DNA of 64,000 bases. Origin: CBFFRJ01 sp963530515. GTDB taxonomy: Bacteria; Pseudomonadota; Gammaproteobacteria; Enterobacterales; Enterobacteriaceae. Below, one piece after another: positions 43,363-52,022 of the stretch. Location of the stretch: contig CAUSEC010000023.1 in the NCBI GenBank assembly GCA_963530515.1, positions 30,887 to 94,886 of the forward strand, read 5' to 3'. The notes beneath the pieces were generated by a model. The model was given only the letters and a program-made list of their open reading frames with translations. It was not told where the DNA came from and ran no database searches. Each line of letters begins with the position of its first letter. Within the stretch, counting starts at the first letter, position 1. The position numbers and the translations under genes were made by a program.

Positions 43363-43922
43363 TATGTAAGCCGTTTGTTTTTGTTCGCCACGGCGAGACG
43401 CCGTTGAATCGCGATAAATTAATTGGTGGACGCACGGATGTGCCGTTAACCGAAGAGGGTGAAAAGCAGGCGCTGGCCGCCGCGCCGTTGCTCAGCTCCT
43501 GGACGTGGAGCGGGGTGGGGGTGAGTTCATTGCAGCGCGCCCGCCACACGCTCGAACTGGCGCTGCCGGGCGTACCCTATGAGGTTCATGATGGCCTGCG
43601 TGAACGCGACTGGGGCTTACTGGAAAATCGCCCCATCGCAGAGCTCCCGCCTTATGAAAGTACGCCGCCCTGGGGAGAAAGCTGGGAAGCCTTCAGTACC
43701 CGGGTGACGGATGCCCTGAACAGCCTGCTCGAAAAATACGAGATGCCGCTGATCGTGGCGCACTCCGGGGTCTTTCGCGTGATTCGCTACTACGCCAGCG
43801 GAACGCCCTATGGCGATCGTGTGGGGAACGTGGTGCCGATGTGGATCTCGCCGGGGAAAACCGAAGAAGAGTGGCAGATCGTCCCGCTTTCTGACTCCTC
43901 ATGGCAATTGGGGCGCGTGTAG
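43353..43922 (+). CDS. Histidine-phosphatase superfamily enzyme
   Basis: The 189-aa branch-1 histidine phosphatase has the RHGET motif (VFVRHGETPLNRDKL, about 11-25), the second Arg in SSLQRARHTLEL, the Glu in RERDWG and the second His in IVAHSGVFRV. Such enzymes remove phosphate from small metabolites. It overlaps the hydrolase gene by 10 bp and so is co-expressed with the transporter. Diester cleavage followed by phosphomonoester removal is a plausible sequence of steps. Confidence 0.88.
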   Translation: MSLICKPFVFVRHGETPLNRDKLIGGRTDVPLTEEGEKQALAAAPLLSSWTWSGVGVSSLQRARHTLELALPGVPYEVHDGLRERDWGLLENRPIAELPPYESTPPWGESWEAFSTRVTDALNSLLEKYEMPLIVAHSGVFRVIRYYASGTPYGDRVGNVVPMWISPGKTEEEWQIVPLSDSSWQLGRV

Positions 43923-43973
43923 CGCCGGTTTTCCAGTACACTGCCTGCTCTGTTCATCTGATGCAAAGAGAGT

Positions 43974-45272
43974 GTGGCCGAAATGGCAGTCGCTGGATGT
44001 CACGTGATGGCGAAGCCGACCGGGTCGGTATGTAACATTGATTGCACCTACTGTTTTTACCTCGAAAAAGAGGCGCTTTATCCTGAGCGCAATAAAAACT
44101 GGCGCATGTCGGATGAGACCCTCGAAACCTACATCCAGCAGCAGATAGCCGCACAAAGCGGCAACCGGGTGATCTTCGCCTGGCAGGGCGGGGAACCGAC
44201 CCTGATGGGGCTGGATTTTTTTCGCCGCGCTGTCGTGTTCTGCGCAAAGTATGCCAACGGCAAAACGGTTGAGCACGCGCTGCAGACCAACGGCATTGTG
44301 CTCAATGATGAGTGGGCGCAGTTTTTTGCCGAACACCATTTCCTGGTAGGGCTTTCCATTGACGGCCCGGCGCATCTGCATAATCAGTACCGGGTGAATC
44401 GCGCGGGCAAGGGCACCCATGCGCAGGTGATGGCGGCGATGACGCTGCTGAAAAAGCATCACGTTGAATTCAATACGCTGACGGTGGTAGGCAAGCACAA
44501 CGTCGGGCATGCGCGCGAGGTGTATGACTTCCTGTTGGCGGCGGGCTCCCGGCATATGCAGTTTATCCCGCTGGTGGAGCGGATGAGCACGGCGCAGACG
44601 TCGGTGCTCAATCTGGTGATGCCGGGTGAGAGCGCGGCGACCCTGACGCCCTGGTCCGTCCCCTCCTGGCAGTTTGGCGAGTTTCTCAATCAGATTTTTG
44701 ACGTCTGGATCCGCCGCGATGTGGGGCGCGTTTCAGTGCAGATGTTTGATGTGGCCTTTGCCGTCTGGAACGGCCAGCCGCCGGTGCTGTGTGTTCACTC
44801 TGAAACCTGTGGTCACGCTTTTGCGCTGGAATCCAATGGCGATCTCTATAACTGCGACCACTTTGTTTACCCGGAGCACCTGCTGGGCAATATTCATCAG
44901 CAAAGCATCGAGGCGATGAATAACAGCGAGCAGGCACGGGCGTTCGGTACGGCAAAACGAGACGGGCTGACCGCCGATTGCCGTCGCTGTGATTTTCGGT
45001 TTGTCTGTCATGGCGGTTGCCCGAAACACCGCTTTGCGGTCTCACCGGGCGGGCATATCGGGCACAACTACCTCTGTGCGGGCTATCAGCACTTCTTTAA
45101 ACACATTACGCGGACGATGAACGTCTGGCGGGCGATGCTGGCGGACGGCCACCCACCCGCAACCATTATGCAGTGGGTGGCGCAGGATGTGCCGGTGGTG
45201 GCTGGCCGCAATGACAGTTGTCCTTGCGGCAGCGGTAAGAAATATAAGACGTGCTGCGGGTTACGCCACTGA
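43974..45272 (+). CDS. AslB-like radical SAM maturase with SEC-C tail
   Basis: The 432-aa protein resembles anaerobic sulfatase-maturating enzymes (AslB/anSME). The radical SAM cluster motif is CNIDCTYC (CX3CX2C, about residues 21-28). The SPASM region has CGHAF...YNCDHFV and CRRCDFRFVCHGGCPKHRF for auxiliary clusters. A SEC-C zinc motif, SCPCGSGKKYKTCCG, ends the protein and is absent from K-12 AslB. Such enzymes convert Cys or Ser of a sulfatase to formylglycine, yet no sulfatase gene is in the window. The start is GTG 43974 or ATG 43983. It follows the phosphatase gene by 51 bp and overlaps the dlhH end by 12 bp, convergently. Confidence 0.8.
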   Translation: MAEMAVAGCHVMAKPTGSVCNIDCTYCFYLEKEALYPERNKNWRMSDETLETYIQQQIAAQSGNRVIFAWQGGEPTLMGLDFFRRAVVFCAKYANGKTVEHALQTNGIVLNDEWAQFFAEHHFLVGLSIDGPAHLHNQYRVNRAGKGTHAQVMAAMTLLKKHHVEFNTLTVVGKHNVGHAREVYDFLLAAGSRHMQFIPLVERMSTAQTSVLNLVMPGESAATLTPWSVPSWQFGEFLNQIFDVWIRRDVGRVSVQMFDVAFAVWNGQPPVLCVHSETCGHAFALESNGDLYNCDHFVYPEHLLGNIHQQSIEAMNNSEQARAFGTAKRDGLTADCRRCDFRFVCHGGCPKHRFAVSPGGHIGHNYLCAGYQHFFKHITRTMNVWRAMLADGHPPATIMQWVAQDVPVVAGRNDSCPCGSGKKYKTCCGLRH

Positions 45273-46088
45273 GTTGTCGCGTGATACGCCGCCTGTTTTC
45301 GCAAACCAGTCCAGCATGCGCTGCCAGCCATCTTTCGCTGACTCTTCATGGTAGCTGGGACGATAGTCGGCATTAAACGCATGCCCGGCATCCGGGTACA
45401 CCACAATCTCTGCTCGTGCATTAGCGGCGCGTAACGCCTGGCGCATGGTATCAACGGTGTCCAGAGGAATGCCGGTATCCTGGGCGCCATATAAACCGAG
45501 CACCGGGGCGCTGAGATCAACCGCGATATCCACCGGGTGTTTGGGCGAGTTCAGGGATTTTTGCCCCACCAGTTTGCCGTACCAGGCGACCGCCGCTTTC
45601 AGCTGTGGATTGTGTGCCGCATACAGCCAGGCGATGCGTCCTCCCCAGCAAAAACCGGTTGCCAGCAGGCGCTGAGCATCACCGCCGTTGCGTGCGGCCC
45701 AGTTGGCGACGTGGTCGAGGTCGGCCAGCACCTGGGCATCCGGCACTTTGGTGACCAGCCCGTCAAAAAGGGTCTGAATATCAGCGAAATCATTCGGGTC
45801 ACCCTGACGGAAGTAGAGCTCCGGGGCGACGGCCAGATAGCCTTCCAGGGCGAGGCGGCGGCAAAGGTCGCGAATGTGCTCATGTACGCCGAAAATTTCC
45901 TGAATCACCAGCACCACGGGCAGTGCGCCAGCGGCGTTTTTCGGCCGCGCATGGTACGCAGGCATGCTGTCGCCCTGGGTAGGAATGGTGGTTTCGCCAG
46001 CGATGATGGCGTCTTCCGGGGTGTGTTTTGTTGTGGACGCGTGAGGTGAAGCCGCGGGGGCATAGCCCGGCAGTGTGTTTGTTGTCAT
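45261..46088 (-). CDS. dlhH: Dienelactone hydrolase family protein DlhH (YsgA)
   Basis: The 275-aa alpha/beta hydrolase matches YsgA of E. coli (271 aa). The Cys nucleophile is in TGFCWGGR; the catalytic Asp and His lie in GAQDTGIP and DAGHAFNAD. Its natural substrate is unknown. The ATG at 46088 follows GGAG by about eight bases and matches MTTNTLPGYAPAASPHAST; another ATG four codons earlier has AAAGG and is possible. Confidence 0.92.
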   Translation of the reverse strand: MTTNTLPGYAPAASPHASTTKHTPEDAIIAGETTIPTQGDSMPAYHARPKNAAGALPVVLVIQEIFGVHEHIRDLCRRLALEGYLAVAPELYFRQGDPNDFADIQTLFDGLVTKVPDAQVLADLDHVANWAARNGGDAQRLLATGFCWGGRIAWLYAAHNPQLKAAVAWYGKLVGQKSLNSPKHPVDIAVDLSAPVLGLYGAQDTGIPLDTVDTMRQALRAANARAEIVVYPDAGHAFNADYRPSYHEESAKDGWQRMLDWFAKTGGVSRDNSVA

Positions 46089-46209
46089 GGCATTCTCCAT
46101 ACCTTTTATTAGCTATTAGCGCTTCTGTAACTATAGTCCGCACCTGCGCAAACCTTCCTGTGAGAAAAAGGCTATCTTTGGAGCAGGGTGGTAAGAGTGA
46201 ATATGTTAA

Positions 46210-46277
46210 TGTGATGCTTATCACTATTTTATGGAAATGTTATGCAAACAAATTTCTCCATGGCGATCTCAGTCACG
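46210..46277 (+). promoter_or_regulatory. Two CRP-type sites upstream of udp
   Basis: TGTGA-TGCTTA-TCACT (46210-46225) is a near-consensus CRP site, and GGCGA-TCTCAG-TCACG (46262-46277) is a weaker one 52 bp downstream. A pair of CRP sites with CytR between them controls udp in E. coli; CytR boxes could not be assigned here. Confidence 0.7.
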
Positions 46278-46349
46278 AAATTTCACGCATCTCTTCTGTA
46301 AAGTACCTTTTTGCTTCTTCTGACTAAACCTGACCACAGAGGAGTCTTT

Positions 46350-47111
46350 ATGTCCAAGTCTGATGTTTTTCATCTCGGCCTCACTAAAAACGATTTACAA
46401 GGGGCTACCCTGGCTATCGTCCCTGGCGATCCGGAGCGTGTGGAAAAGATCGCCGCGCTGATGGATAAGCCGGTTAAGCTGGCATCTCACCGCGAGTTCA
46501 CCTCCTGGCGTGCGGAGCTTGATGGCAAAGCGGTTATCGTCTGCTCTACCGGTATTGGCGGTCCGTCGACCTCTATTGCGGTTGAAGAACTGGCCCAGCT
46601 CGGCATCCGTACTTTCCTGCGTGTTGGCACCACCGGTGCTATTCAGCCGCACATTAACGTGGGTGACGTGCTGGTCACGACGGCGTCCGTCCGTCTTGAT
46701 GGTGCCAGCCTGCACTTTGCACCGATGGAATACCCGGCGGTGGCTGATTTTGAATGTACGACCGCGCTGGTCGCGGCGGCGAAAGACGTTGGCGCCACCA
46801 CCCACATTGGCGTGACCGCATCGTCTGACACCTTCTATCCGGGTCAGGAACGCTACGACACCTTCTCTGGCCGCGTGGTTAATCGCTACAAAGGCTCCAT
46901 GGAAGAGTGGCAGTCAATGGGCGTGATGAACTACGAAATGGAATCTGCAACGCTGTTGACCATGTGCTCAAGCCAGGGTCTGCGCGCGGGTATGGTCGCG
47001 GGCGTTATCGTTAACCGCACCCAGCAGGAAATTCCAAACGCGGAAACCATGAAGAAAACCGAAAGCCATGCGGTGAAAATCGTCGTGGAAGCGGCGCGCC
47101 GTCTGGTGTAA
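46350..47111 (+). CDS. udp: Uridine phosphorylase
   Basis: Udp (253 aa) cleaves uridine with phosphate to uracil and ribose-1-phosphate. The phosphate-binding GDPERVEKIA, STGIGGPSTSIAVEEL and the substrate loop MNYEMESATLLTM are all present. GAGGAG lies six bases before the ATG at 46350; the longer frame overlaps the promoter. Confidence 0.98.
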   Translation: MSKSDVFHLGLTKNDLQGATLAIVPGDPERVEKIAALMDKPVKLASHREFTSWRAELDGKAVIVCSTGIGGPSTSIAVEELAQLGIRTFLRVGTTGAIQPHINVGDVLVTTASVRLDGASLHFAPMEYPAVADFECTTALVAAAKDVGATTHIGVTASSDTFYPGQERYDTFSGRVVNRYKGSMEEWQSMGVMNYEMESATLLTMCSSQGLRAGMVAGVIVNRTQQEIPNAETMKKTESHAVKIVVEAARRLV

Positions 47112-47127
47112 TTTCGCTGATACGTAT

Positions 47128-47154
47128 AAAAAGGCCGACTTGTTCGGCCTTTTT
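47128..47154 (+). terminator. Terminator of udp
   Basis: AAAAAGGCCGA and TCGGCCTTTTT form a perfect 11-bp inverted repeat around a CTTGT loop, 16 bp after udp. The next 200 bp up to ubiE contain no recognisable gene; rmuC, normally here, is missing. Confidence 0.92.
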
Positions 47155-47357
47155 GTTTTCCCCGGCGGGATAAATCTGGAACTGATCGGTCAGCTGTAAA
47201 GACGCCGCCTGCGTCGTTCATAATAAAGACAATGCATTAATTCCTTTTTGGTCAACTTACCCCTCAAACCGACACATCTCGCTAAGGTTGAAACGTAGGG
47301 CAATCGCGCCCAATCTGTTACACTTCACGAACATTTTCTTCAATAGCAGGCACTAAG

Positions 47358-48113
47358 ATGGCGGATGATTCAAAAGAAACGACGCACTTTGGTTTTCAGA
47401 CTGTCGCTAAAGATCAGAAAGCCGACATGGTGGCGCACGTTTTCCATTCTGTCGCTGCAAAATATGATGTGATGAACGATTTGATGTCCATGGGCATCCA
47501 TCGTTTATGGAAGCGCTTTACTATCGATTGTAGTGGTGTGCGTCGCGGGCAAAAAGTGCTCGACCTGGCGGGCGGAACCGGCGATTTGACGGCGAAATTC
47601 TCCCGTCTGGTTGGCGAAACGGGTCAGGTCGTTCTGGCAGACATTAACGACTCCATGCTGAAGATGGGCCGTGAAAAGCTGCGCAATATTGGCATCATTG
47701 GCAACGTGGAATATGTGCAGGCGAACGCCGAGGCGCTGCCTTTCCCGGACAACACCTTTGATTGCATCACCATCTCTTTCGGCCTGCGTAACGTCACCGA
47801 AAAAGAAAAAGCGCTGAAATCGATGTACCGCGTGCTGAAGCCGGGTGGTCGTCTGCTGGTGCTGGAATTCTCCAAGCCGATTATTGAACCGCTGAGCAAA
47901 GTTTACGACGCTTACTCCTTCCATATCCTGCCACGAATTGGTCAACTGGTTGCCAGCGATGCGGAAAGCTATCGCTATCTGGCGGAATCCATCCGTATGC
48001 ATCCCGATCAGGAAACCCTGAAAGCCATGATGCAGGGTGCGGGTTTTGAAAACGTGGATTACTACAACCTGACGGCGGGTGTGGTTGCGTTGCACCGTGG
48101 CTATAAGTTCTGA
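47358..48113 (+). CDS. ubiE: Ubiquinone/menaquinone C-methyltransferase
   Basis: UbiE (251 aa) methylates 2-octaprenyl-6-methoxybenzoquinol and demethylmenaquinol using SAM. The SAM motif is VLDLAGGTGDLTAKF (about 68-82), and post-motif blocks VQANAEALPFPDN and LKPGGRLLVLEFSKP follow. It is the first gene of ubiE-ubiJ-ubiB, followed closely by tatABCD. Confidence 0.98.
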   Translation: MADDSKETTHFGFQTVAKDQKADMVAHVFHSVAAKYDVMNDLMSMGIHRLWKRFTIDCSGVRRGQKVLDLAGGTGDLTAKFSRLVGETGQVVLADINDSMLKMGREKLRNIGIIGNVEYVQANAEALPFPDNTFDCITISFGLRNVTEKEKALKSMYRVLKPGGRLLVLEFSKPIIEPLSKVYDAYSFHILPRIGQLVASDAESYRYLAESIRMHPDQETLKAMMQGAGFENVDYYNLTAGVVALHRGYKF

Positions 48114-48124
48114 CAGGAGTTTAT

Positions 48125-48730
48125 ATGCCCTTTAAACCCCTGGTGAATGCGGGTATTGAACGTGTGTTCAACACCTTTATTTATCGTGAGAAAGCCTTAA
48201 AACCGGCCCGGCAGCGTCTGCATGGCAAAGTGCTGCGCGTTGAACTCAAAGAGTTCACTTCGCCGCTGGTGCTGGCGTTCAGCGAGCGTCAGGTCGACGT
48301 GCTGGGCGAGTGGGAAGGCGAGGCTGATTGTACGGTGGTGACCCGCCTGGGCGTGCTGCCTGCTTTGCGCGATCGTCAACAACTGACCGCCCTGATTCGT
48401 TCCGGTGACTTAGAAGTGCAGGGCGATATTCAGGTGGTTCAGAACCTCGTTGCGCTGGTGGATCTGGCGGAGTTTGACGTTGCTGAGCTGTTAGCCCCGT
48501 ATACGGGTGATGTGGCGGCCGAAGGTATCGGAAAAACGTTACGTGCAGGTGCCAGCGTCATTCAACACGGCTTTAAACGCCAGCAGCGCTATGTGGCGGA
48601 AGTGGTGACTGAGGAGTGGCGACTGGCGCCTGGCGCGCTGGAAGTGGCCTGGTTTGCGGAAGAAACCGCTGCCGTAGAACGTGCGGCTGACGCCTTGATC
48701 AAACGAATGGATAAACTGGAGGGCAAATGA
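48125..48730 (+). CDS. ubiJ: Ubiquinone biosynthesis accessory factor UbiJ
   Basis: UbiJ (201 aa, formerly YigP) has an N-terminal SCP2-like lipid-binding domain (LVNAGIERVFNTFIYREKALKPARQRL...). It is part of the Ubi complex that holds quinone intermediates, and works with UbiK. Its last four bases overlap ubiB. In E. coli a small RNA (EsrE) has been reported from its 3' part; no separate promoter was looked for here. Confidence 0.95.
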   Translation: MPFKPLVNAGIERVFNTFIYREKALKPARQRLHGKVLRVELKEFTSPLVLAFSERQVDVLGEWEGEADCTVVTRLGVLPALRDRQQLTALIRSGDLEVQGDIQVVQNLVALVDLAEFDVAELLAPYTGDVAAEGIGKTLRAGASVIQHGFKRQQRYVAEVVTEEWRLAPGALEVAWFAEETAAVERAADALIKRMDKLEGK

Positions 48731-50367
48731 CGCCAGGAGAAATTCGGCGCCTCTATTTCATCATCCAGACTTTTTTGAGTTACGGCCTTGATGAACTGAT
48801 CCCCAAAATGCGTATCACGCTTCCGTTGCGACTGTGGCGCAAATGTCTGTTCTGGATGCCCAATCGGCATAAAGAGAAGCCACTGGGCGAGCGTCTGCGC
48901 CTTGCCTTGCAGGAGCTGGGGCCGGTCTGGATCAAATTCGGTCAGATGCTCTCTACCCGTCGCGACCTCTTCCCTCCGATGATCGCTGACCAGCTGGCGA
49001 TGTTGCAGGACAGGGTTGCGCCCTTTGATGGCCGTCTTGCTAAACAGCAGATTGAAAAAGCCATGGGTGACCAGCCGGTCGAGGCGTGGTTTGATGATTT
49101 CGAGATTGAGCCGCTGGCATCGGCCTCCATTGCGCAGGTGCATACCGCGCGGCTGAAAGAGAACGGCAAAGAGGTGGTCATTAAGGTGATCCGCCCGGAC
49201 ATCCTGCCCATCATCAAAGCGGATTTGAAACTGATTTATCGCCTGGCGGGCTGGGTGCCGCGTCTGCTGCCGGACGGACGTCGTCTGCGCCCGCAGGAAG
49301 TGGTGCGTGAGTATGAAAAAACGCTGATCGACGAACTGGATTTGCTGCGTGAATCGGCGAATGCTATCCAGCTGCGCCGCAACTTTGATAAGAGCCCGAT
49401 GCTTTACATCCCGGAAGTGTATTCTGACTATTGCAGCCAGAACATGATGGTGATGGAGCGTATCTACGGTATCCCGGTTTCTGATGTGGCAACGCTTGAG
49501 AAAAACGGCACCAACATGAAGCTGCTGGCTGAACGCGGTGTGCAGGTCTTCTTTACGCAGGTCTTCCGCGACAGTTTCTTCCATGCGGATATGCATCCGG
49601 GCAATATTTTCGTCAGCTTTGAACACCCGGAAGATCCGCAGTATATCGGCATTGACTGCGGTATCGTCGGCTCGCTGAACAAAGAAGATAAGCGTTATCT
49701 GGCGGAAAACTTCATCGCCTTTTTCAATCGCGACTACCGTAAGGTTGCCGAGCTGCACGTGGATTCAGGCTGGGTGCCACCGGACACCAACGTCGAAGAG
49801 TTTGAATTTGCGATTCGTACCGTCTGCGAGCCGATTTTTGAAAAGCCGCTGGCAGAAATCTCCTTCGGTCACGTCTTGCTGAATTTGTTTAACACCGCGC
49901 GTCGCTTCAATATGGAAGTGCAGCCCCAGCTGGTTCTGTTACAGAAGACCTTGCTGTATGTTGAAGGGGTAGGGCGTCAGCTGTATCCGCAGCTCGATTT
50001 GTGGAAAACCGCGAAACCTTTCCTTGAAACCTGGATCAAAGAACAGGTCGGACTGCCTGCTTTACTGAAAGCGGTGAAAGAAAAAGGGCCGTTCTGGATC
50101 GAAAAAATGCCAGAACTTCCCGAACTGATTTACAACAGTTTGCGCCACGGCAAGCAACTACAGATGAGTGTTGATAAAATCGCGGCTGAACTGCAAACGA
50201 ATCATGTGCGCCAGGGGCAATCGCGTTATTTATTTGGCATTGGCGCAACATTGTTATTGAGTGGCACATTATTACTGATTAACCGCCCGGAATGGGGACT
50301 CAATTCGGGCTGGTTAATGGTGGCGGGTGTGATGGCCTGGTTTGTTGGCTGGCGCAAGACGCGCTAA
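48727..50367 (+). CDS. ubiB: UbiB atypical kinase-like protein
   Basis: UbiB (546 aa) is an ABC1/ADCK-family protein needed for ubiquinone synthesis. The KxGQ motif (WIKFGQMLSTRRD, about residue 60), the Ala-rich loop ASASIAQVHTA and the ExD-type RESANA block are present. Two hydrophobic segments at the C-terminus (YLFGIGATLLLSGTLLLI and WLMVAGVMAWFVGW) anchor it to the inner membrane. The start overlaps the ubiJ stop (ATGA). Confidence 0.97.
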   Translation: MTPGEIRRLYFIIQTFLSYGLDELIPKMRITLPLRLWRKCLFWMPNRHKEKPLGERLRLALQELGPVWIKFGQMLSTRRDLFPPMIADQLAMLQDRVAPFDGRLAKQQIEKAMGDQPVEAWFDDFEIEPLASASIAQVHTARLKENGKEVVIKVIRPDILPIIKADLKLIYRLAGWVPRLLPDGRRLRPQEVVREYEKTLIDELDLLRESANAIQLRRNFDKSPMLYIPEVYSDYCSQNMMVMERIYGIPVSDVATLEKNGTNMKLLAERGVQVFFTQVFRDSFFHADMHPGNIFVSFEHPEDPQYIGIDCGIVGSLNKEDKRYLAENFIAFFNRDYRKVAELHVDSGWVPPDTNVEEFEFAIRTVCEPIFEKPLAEISFGHVLLNLFNTARRFNMEVQPQLVLLQKTLLYVEGVGRQLYPQLDLWKTAKPFLETWIKEQVGLPALLKAVKEKGPFWIEKMPELPELIYNSLRHGKQLQMSVDKIAAELQTNHVRQGQSRYLFGIGATLLLSGTLLLINRPEWGLNSGWLMVAGVMAWFVGWRKTR

Positions 50368-50443
50368 TTTCACATCGCTAACGGGAGGCCCGGTAACCTT
50401 TACCAGGCCTGTTTTTATCATCATCACTTACAGAGGACTATGT

Positions 50444-50698
50444 ATGGGTGGTATCAGTATTTGGCAGTTGGTCATCATCGCCGTTATTGTTGTACTGCTG
50501 TTCGGAACGAAAAAACTGGGTTCTATCGGTTCCGATCTCGGTGCGTCAATTAAAGGCTTTAAAAAAGCCATGAGTGACGATGACAAGCAAGATAAAGACA
50601 AGTCTGCAGAAGATGCGGATTTCACGGCGAAATCCCTTGCTGACAAGCAAGAAGATGTGAAAAAAGACGAAAAACGTCACGACAAAGAGCAGGTGTAA
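50444..50698 (+). CDS. tatA: Sec-independent translocase subunit TatA
   Basis: The 84-aa TatA has one N-terminal membrane helix (ISIWQLVIIAVIVVLLFGTKKL), then the amphipathic helix GSIGSDLGASIKGFKKAMSDD, then a charged tail ending HDKEQV as in E. coli. It polymerises to form the protein-conducting element. The start at 50444 follows AGAGGA. Confidence 0.97.
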   Translation: MGGISIWQLVIIAVIVVLLFGTKKLGSIGSDLGASIKGFKKAMSDDDKQDKDKSAEDADFTAKSLADKQEDVKKDEKRHDKEQV

Positions 50699-50701
50699 TC
50701 C

Positions 50702-51217
50702 GTGTTTGATATTGGTTTCGGCGAGCTTTTATTAGTCTTCGTGATCGGCCTTGTCGTGCTGGGCCCGCAACGTTTACCTGTTGCGGTGCGCACGGTAGCG
50801 GGCTGGGTCAGAGCCCTGCGCTCTCTTGCAACGACGGTGCAAAATGAGCTGGCGCAGGAACTTAAGATGCAAGAGTTTCAGGACAGTCTGAAGAAGGTTG
50901 AAAAGGCGAGCCTGGACAACCTGACACCGGAGCTTAAGGCCTCGATGGATGAGCTGCGTCAGGCGGCAGAATCCATGAAGCGTTCTTACACCGCCAACGA
51001 TCCGGAAAAATCGAGTGATGAAGCCCATACCATCCATAATCCGGTGGTGAAGGGCAATGAAGAACAGCACGAGGGCGTCACGCCTTCGACGGCAGAAAAT
51101 CAGGCCAGCGCGCCGGAACAAGCGCCTGACGCGGTGGACGTGAAAAAGACCGAAACCCAGACAGCGGAAGCCAAACCGGTTTCCGAGACACCTCCTCCTT
51201 CAAGTGATAAATCCTGA
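50702..51217 (+). CDS. tatB: Sec-independent translocase subunit TatB
   Basis: TatB (171 aa) pairs with TatC to bind twin-arginine signal peptides. It starts at GTG (V-FDIGFGELLLVFVIGLVVLGPQRLP), has the conserved Glu8 in the membrane helix, then an amphipathic helix and an acidic, Pro/Ala-rich tail. It is three bases after tatA. Confidence 0.97.
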   Translation: MFDIGFGELLLVFVIGLVVLGPQRLPVAVRTVAGWVRALRSLATTVQNELAQELKMQEFQDSLKKVEKASLDNLTPELKASMDELRQAAESMKRSYTANDPEKSSDEAHTIHNPVVKGNEEQHEGVTPSTAENQASAPEQAPDAVDVKKTETQTAEAKPVSETPPPSSDKS

Positions 51218-51219
51218 AC

Positions 51220-51981
51220 ATGGCTGTTGATGATACCCAACCGCTCATCGCGCATCTGATTGAGCTGCGTAAGCGCCTGCTAAATTGCATCATTGCGGTG
51301 ATCGCCATTTTCCTGGCGCTGGTTTACTTCGCCAACGACATCTACCATCTGGTTTCTGCGCCCTTGATTAAGCAACTGCCGCAGGGTGCGACCATGATTG
51401 CGACCGATGTGGCGTCGCCCTTTTTCACGCCGATCAAACTGACCTTTATGGTGTCGCTGATTCTGTCCGCGCCGGTGATTTTGTACCAGGTGTGGGCGTT
51501 TATTGCGCCAGCACTTTATAAGCATGAACGCAAGCTGGTGGTGCCGCTGCTGGTTTCCAGCTCGCTCTTGTTTTACATCGGTATGGCGTTTGCCTACTTC
51601 GTGGTCTTCCCGCTGGCGTTTGGTTTTTTAGCCAACACTGCGCCGGAAGGGGTGCTGGTCTCCACGGATATCGCCAGCTATCTCAGCTTTGTGATGGCGC
51701 TGTTCATGGCCTTCGGCGTCTCCTTTGAGGTGCCGGTGGCCATCGTGCTGTTGTGCTGGATGGGGGTAACGACGCCAGAATCATTACGCCAGAAACGGCC
51801 GTATGTGCTGGTGGGGGCATTTGTCGTCGGCATGCTGCTAACGCCGCCGGATGTTTTCTCCCAGACGCTGCTCGCTATCCCGATGTACTGTCTGTTTGAA
51901 GTGGGCGTGTTCTTCGCGCGCTTCTACACGGGTAAAGGGCGTCGCCGAGAGCAAGACGAAGACGACACCACAGAAGAGTAA
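51220..51981 (+). CDS. tatC: Sec-independent translocase subunit TatC
   Basis: TatC (253 aa) is the six-helix core receptor of the twin-arginine translocon. The N-terminal cytosolic HLIELRKRLLNC motif and the first periplasmic loop (ASPFFTPIKLTFM) are the conserved signal-peptide contacts. The C-terminal tail is acidic (EQDEDDTTEE). It is two bases after tatB. Confidence 0.98.
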   Translation: MAVDDTQPLIAHLIELRKRLLNCIIAVIAIFLALVYFANDIYHLVSAPLIKQLPQGATMIATDVASPFFTPIKLTFMVSLILSAPVILYQVWAFIAPALYKHERKLVVPLLVSSSLLFYIGMAFAYFVVFPLAFGFLANTAPEGVLVSTDIASYLSFVMALFMAFGVSFEVPVAIVLLCWMGVTTPESLRQKRPYVLVGAFVVGMLLTPPDVFSQTLLAIPMYCLFEVGVFFARFYTGKGRRREQDEDDTTEE

Positions 51982-52022
51982 ATCCAGCCGCCCGTCAGGG
52001 CGGTTGTTGTATGGAGCAAAGC

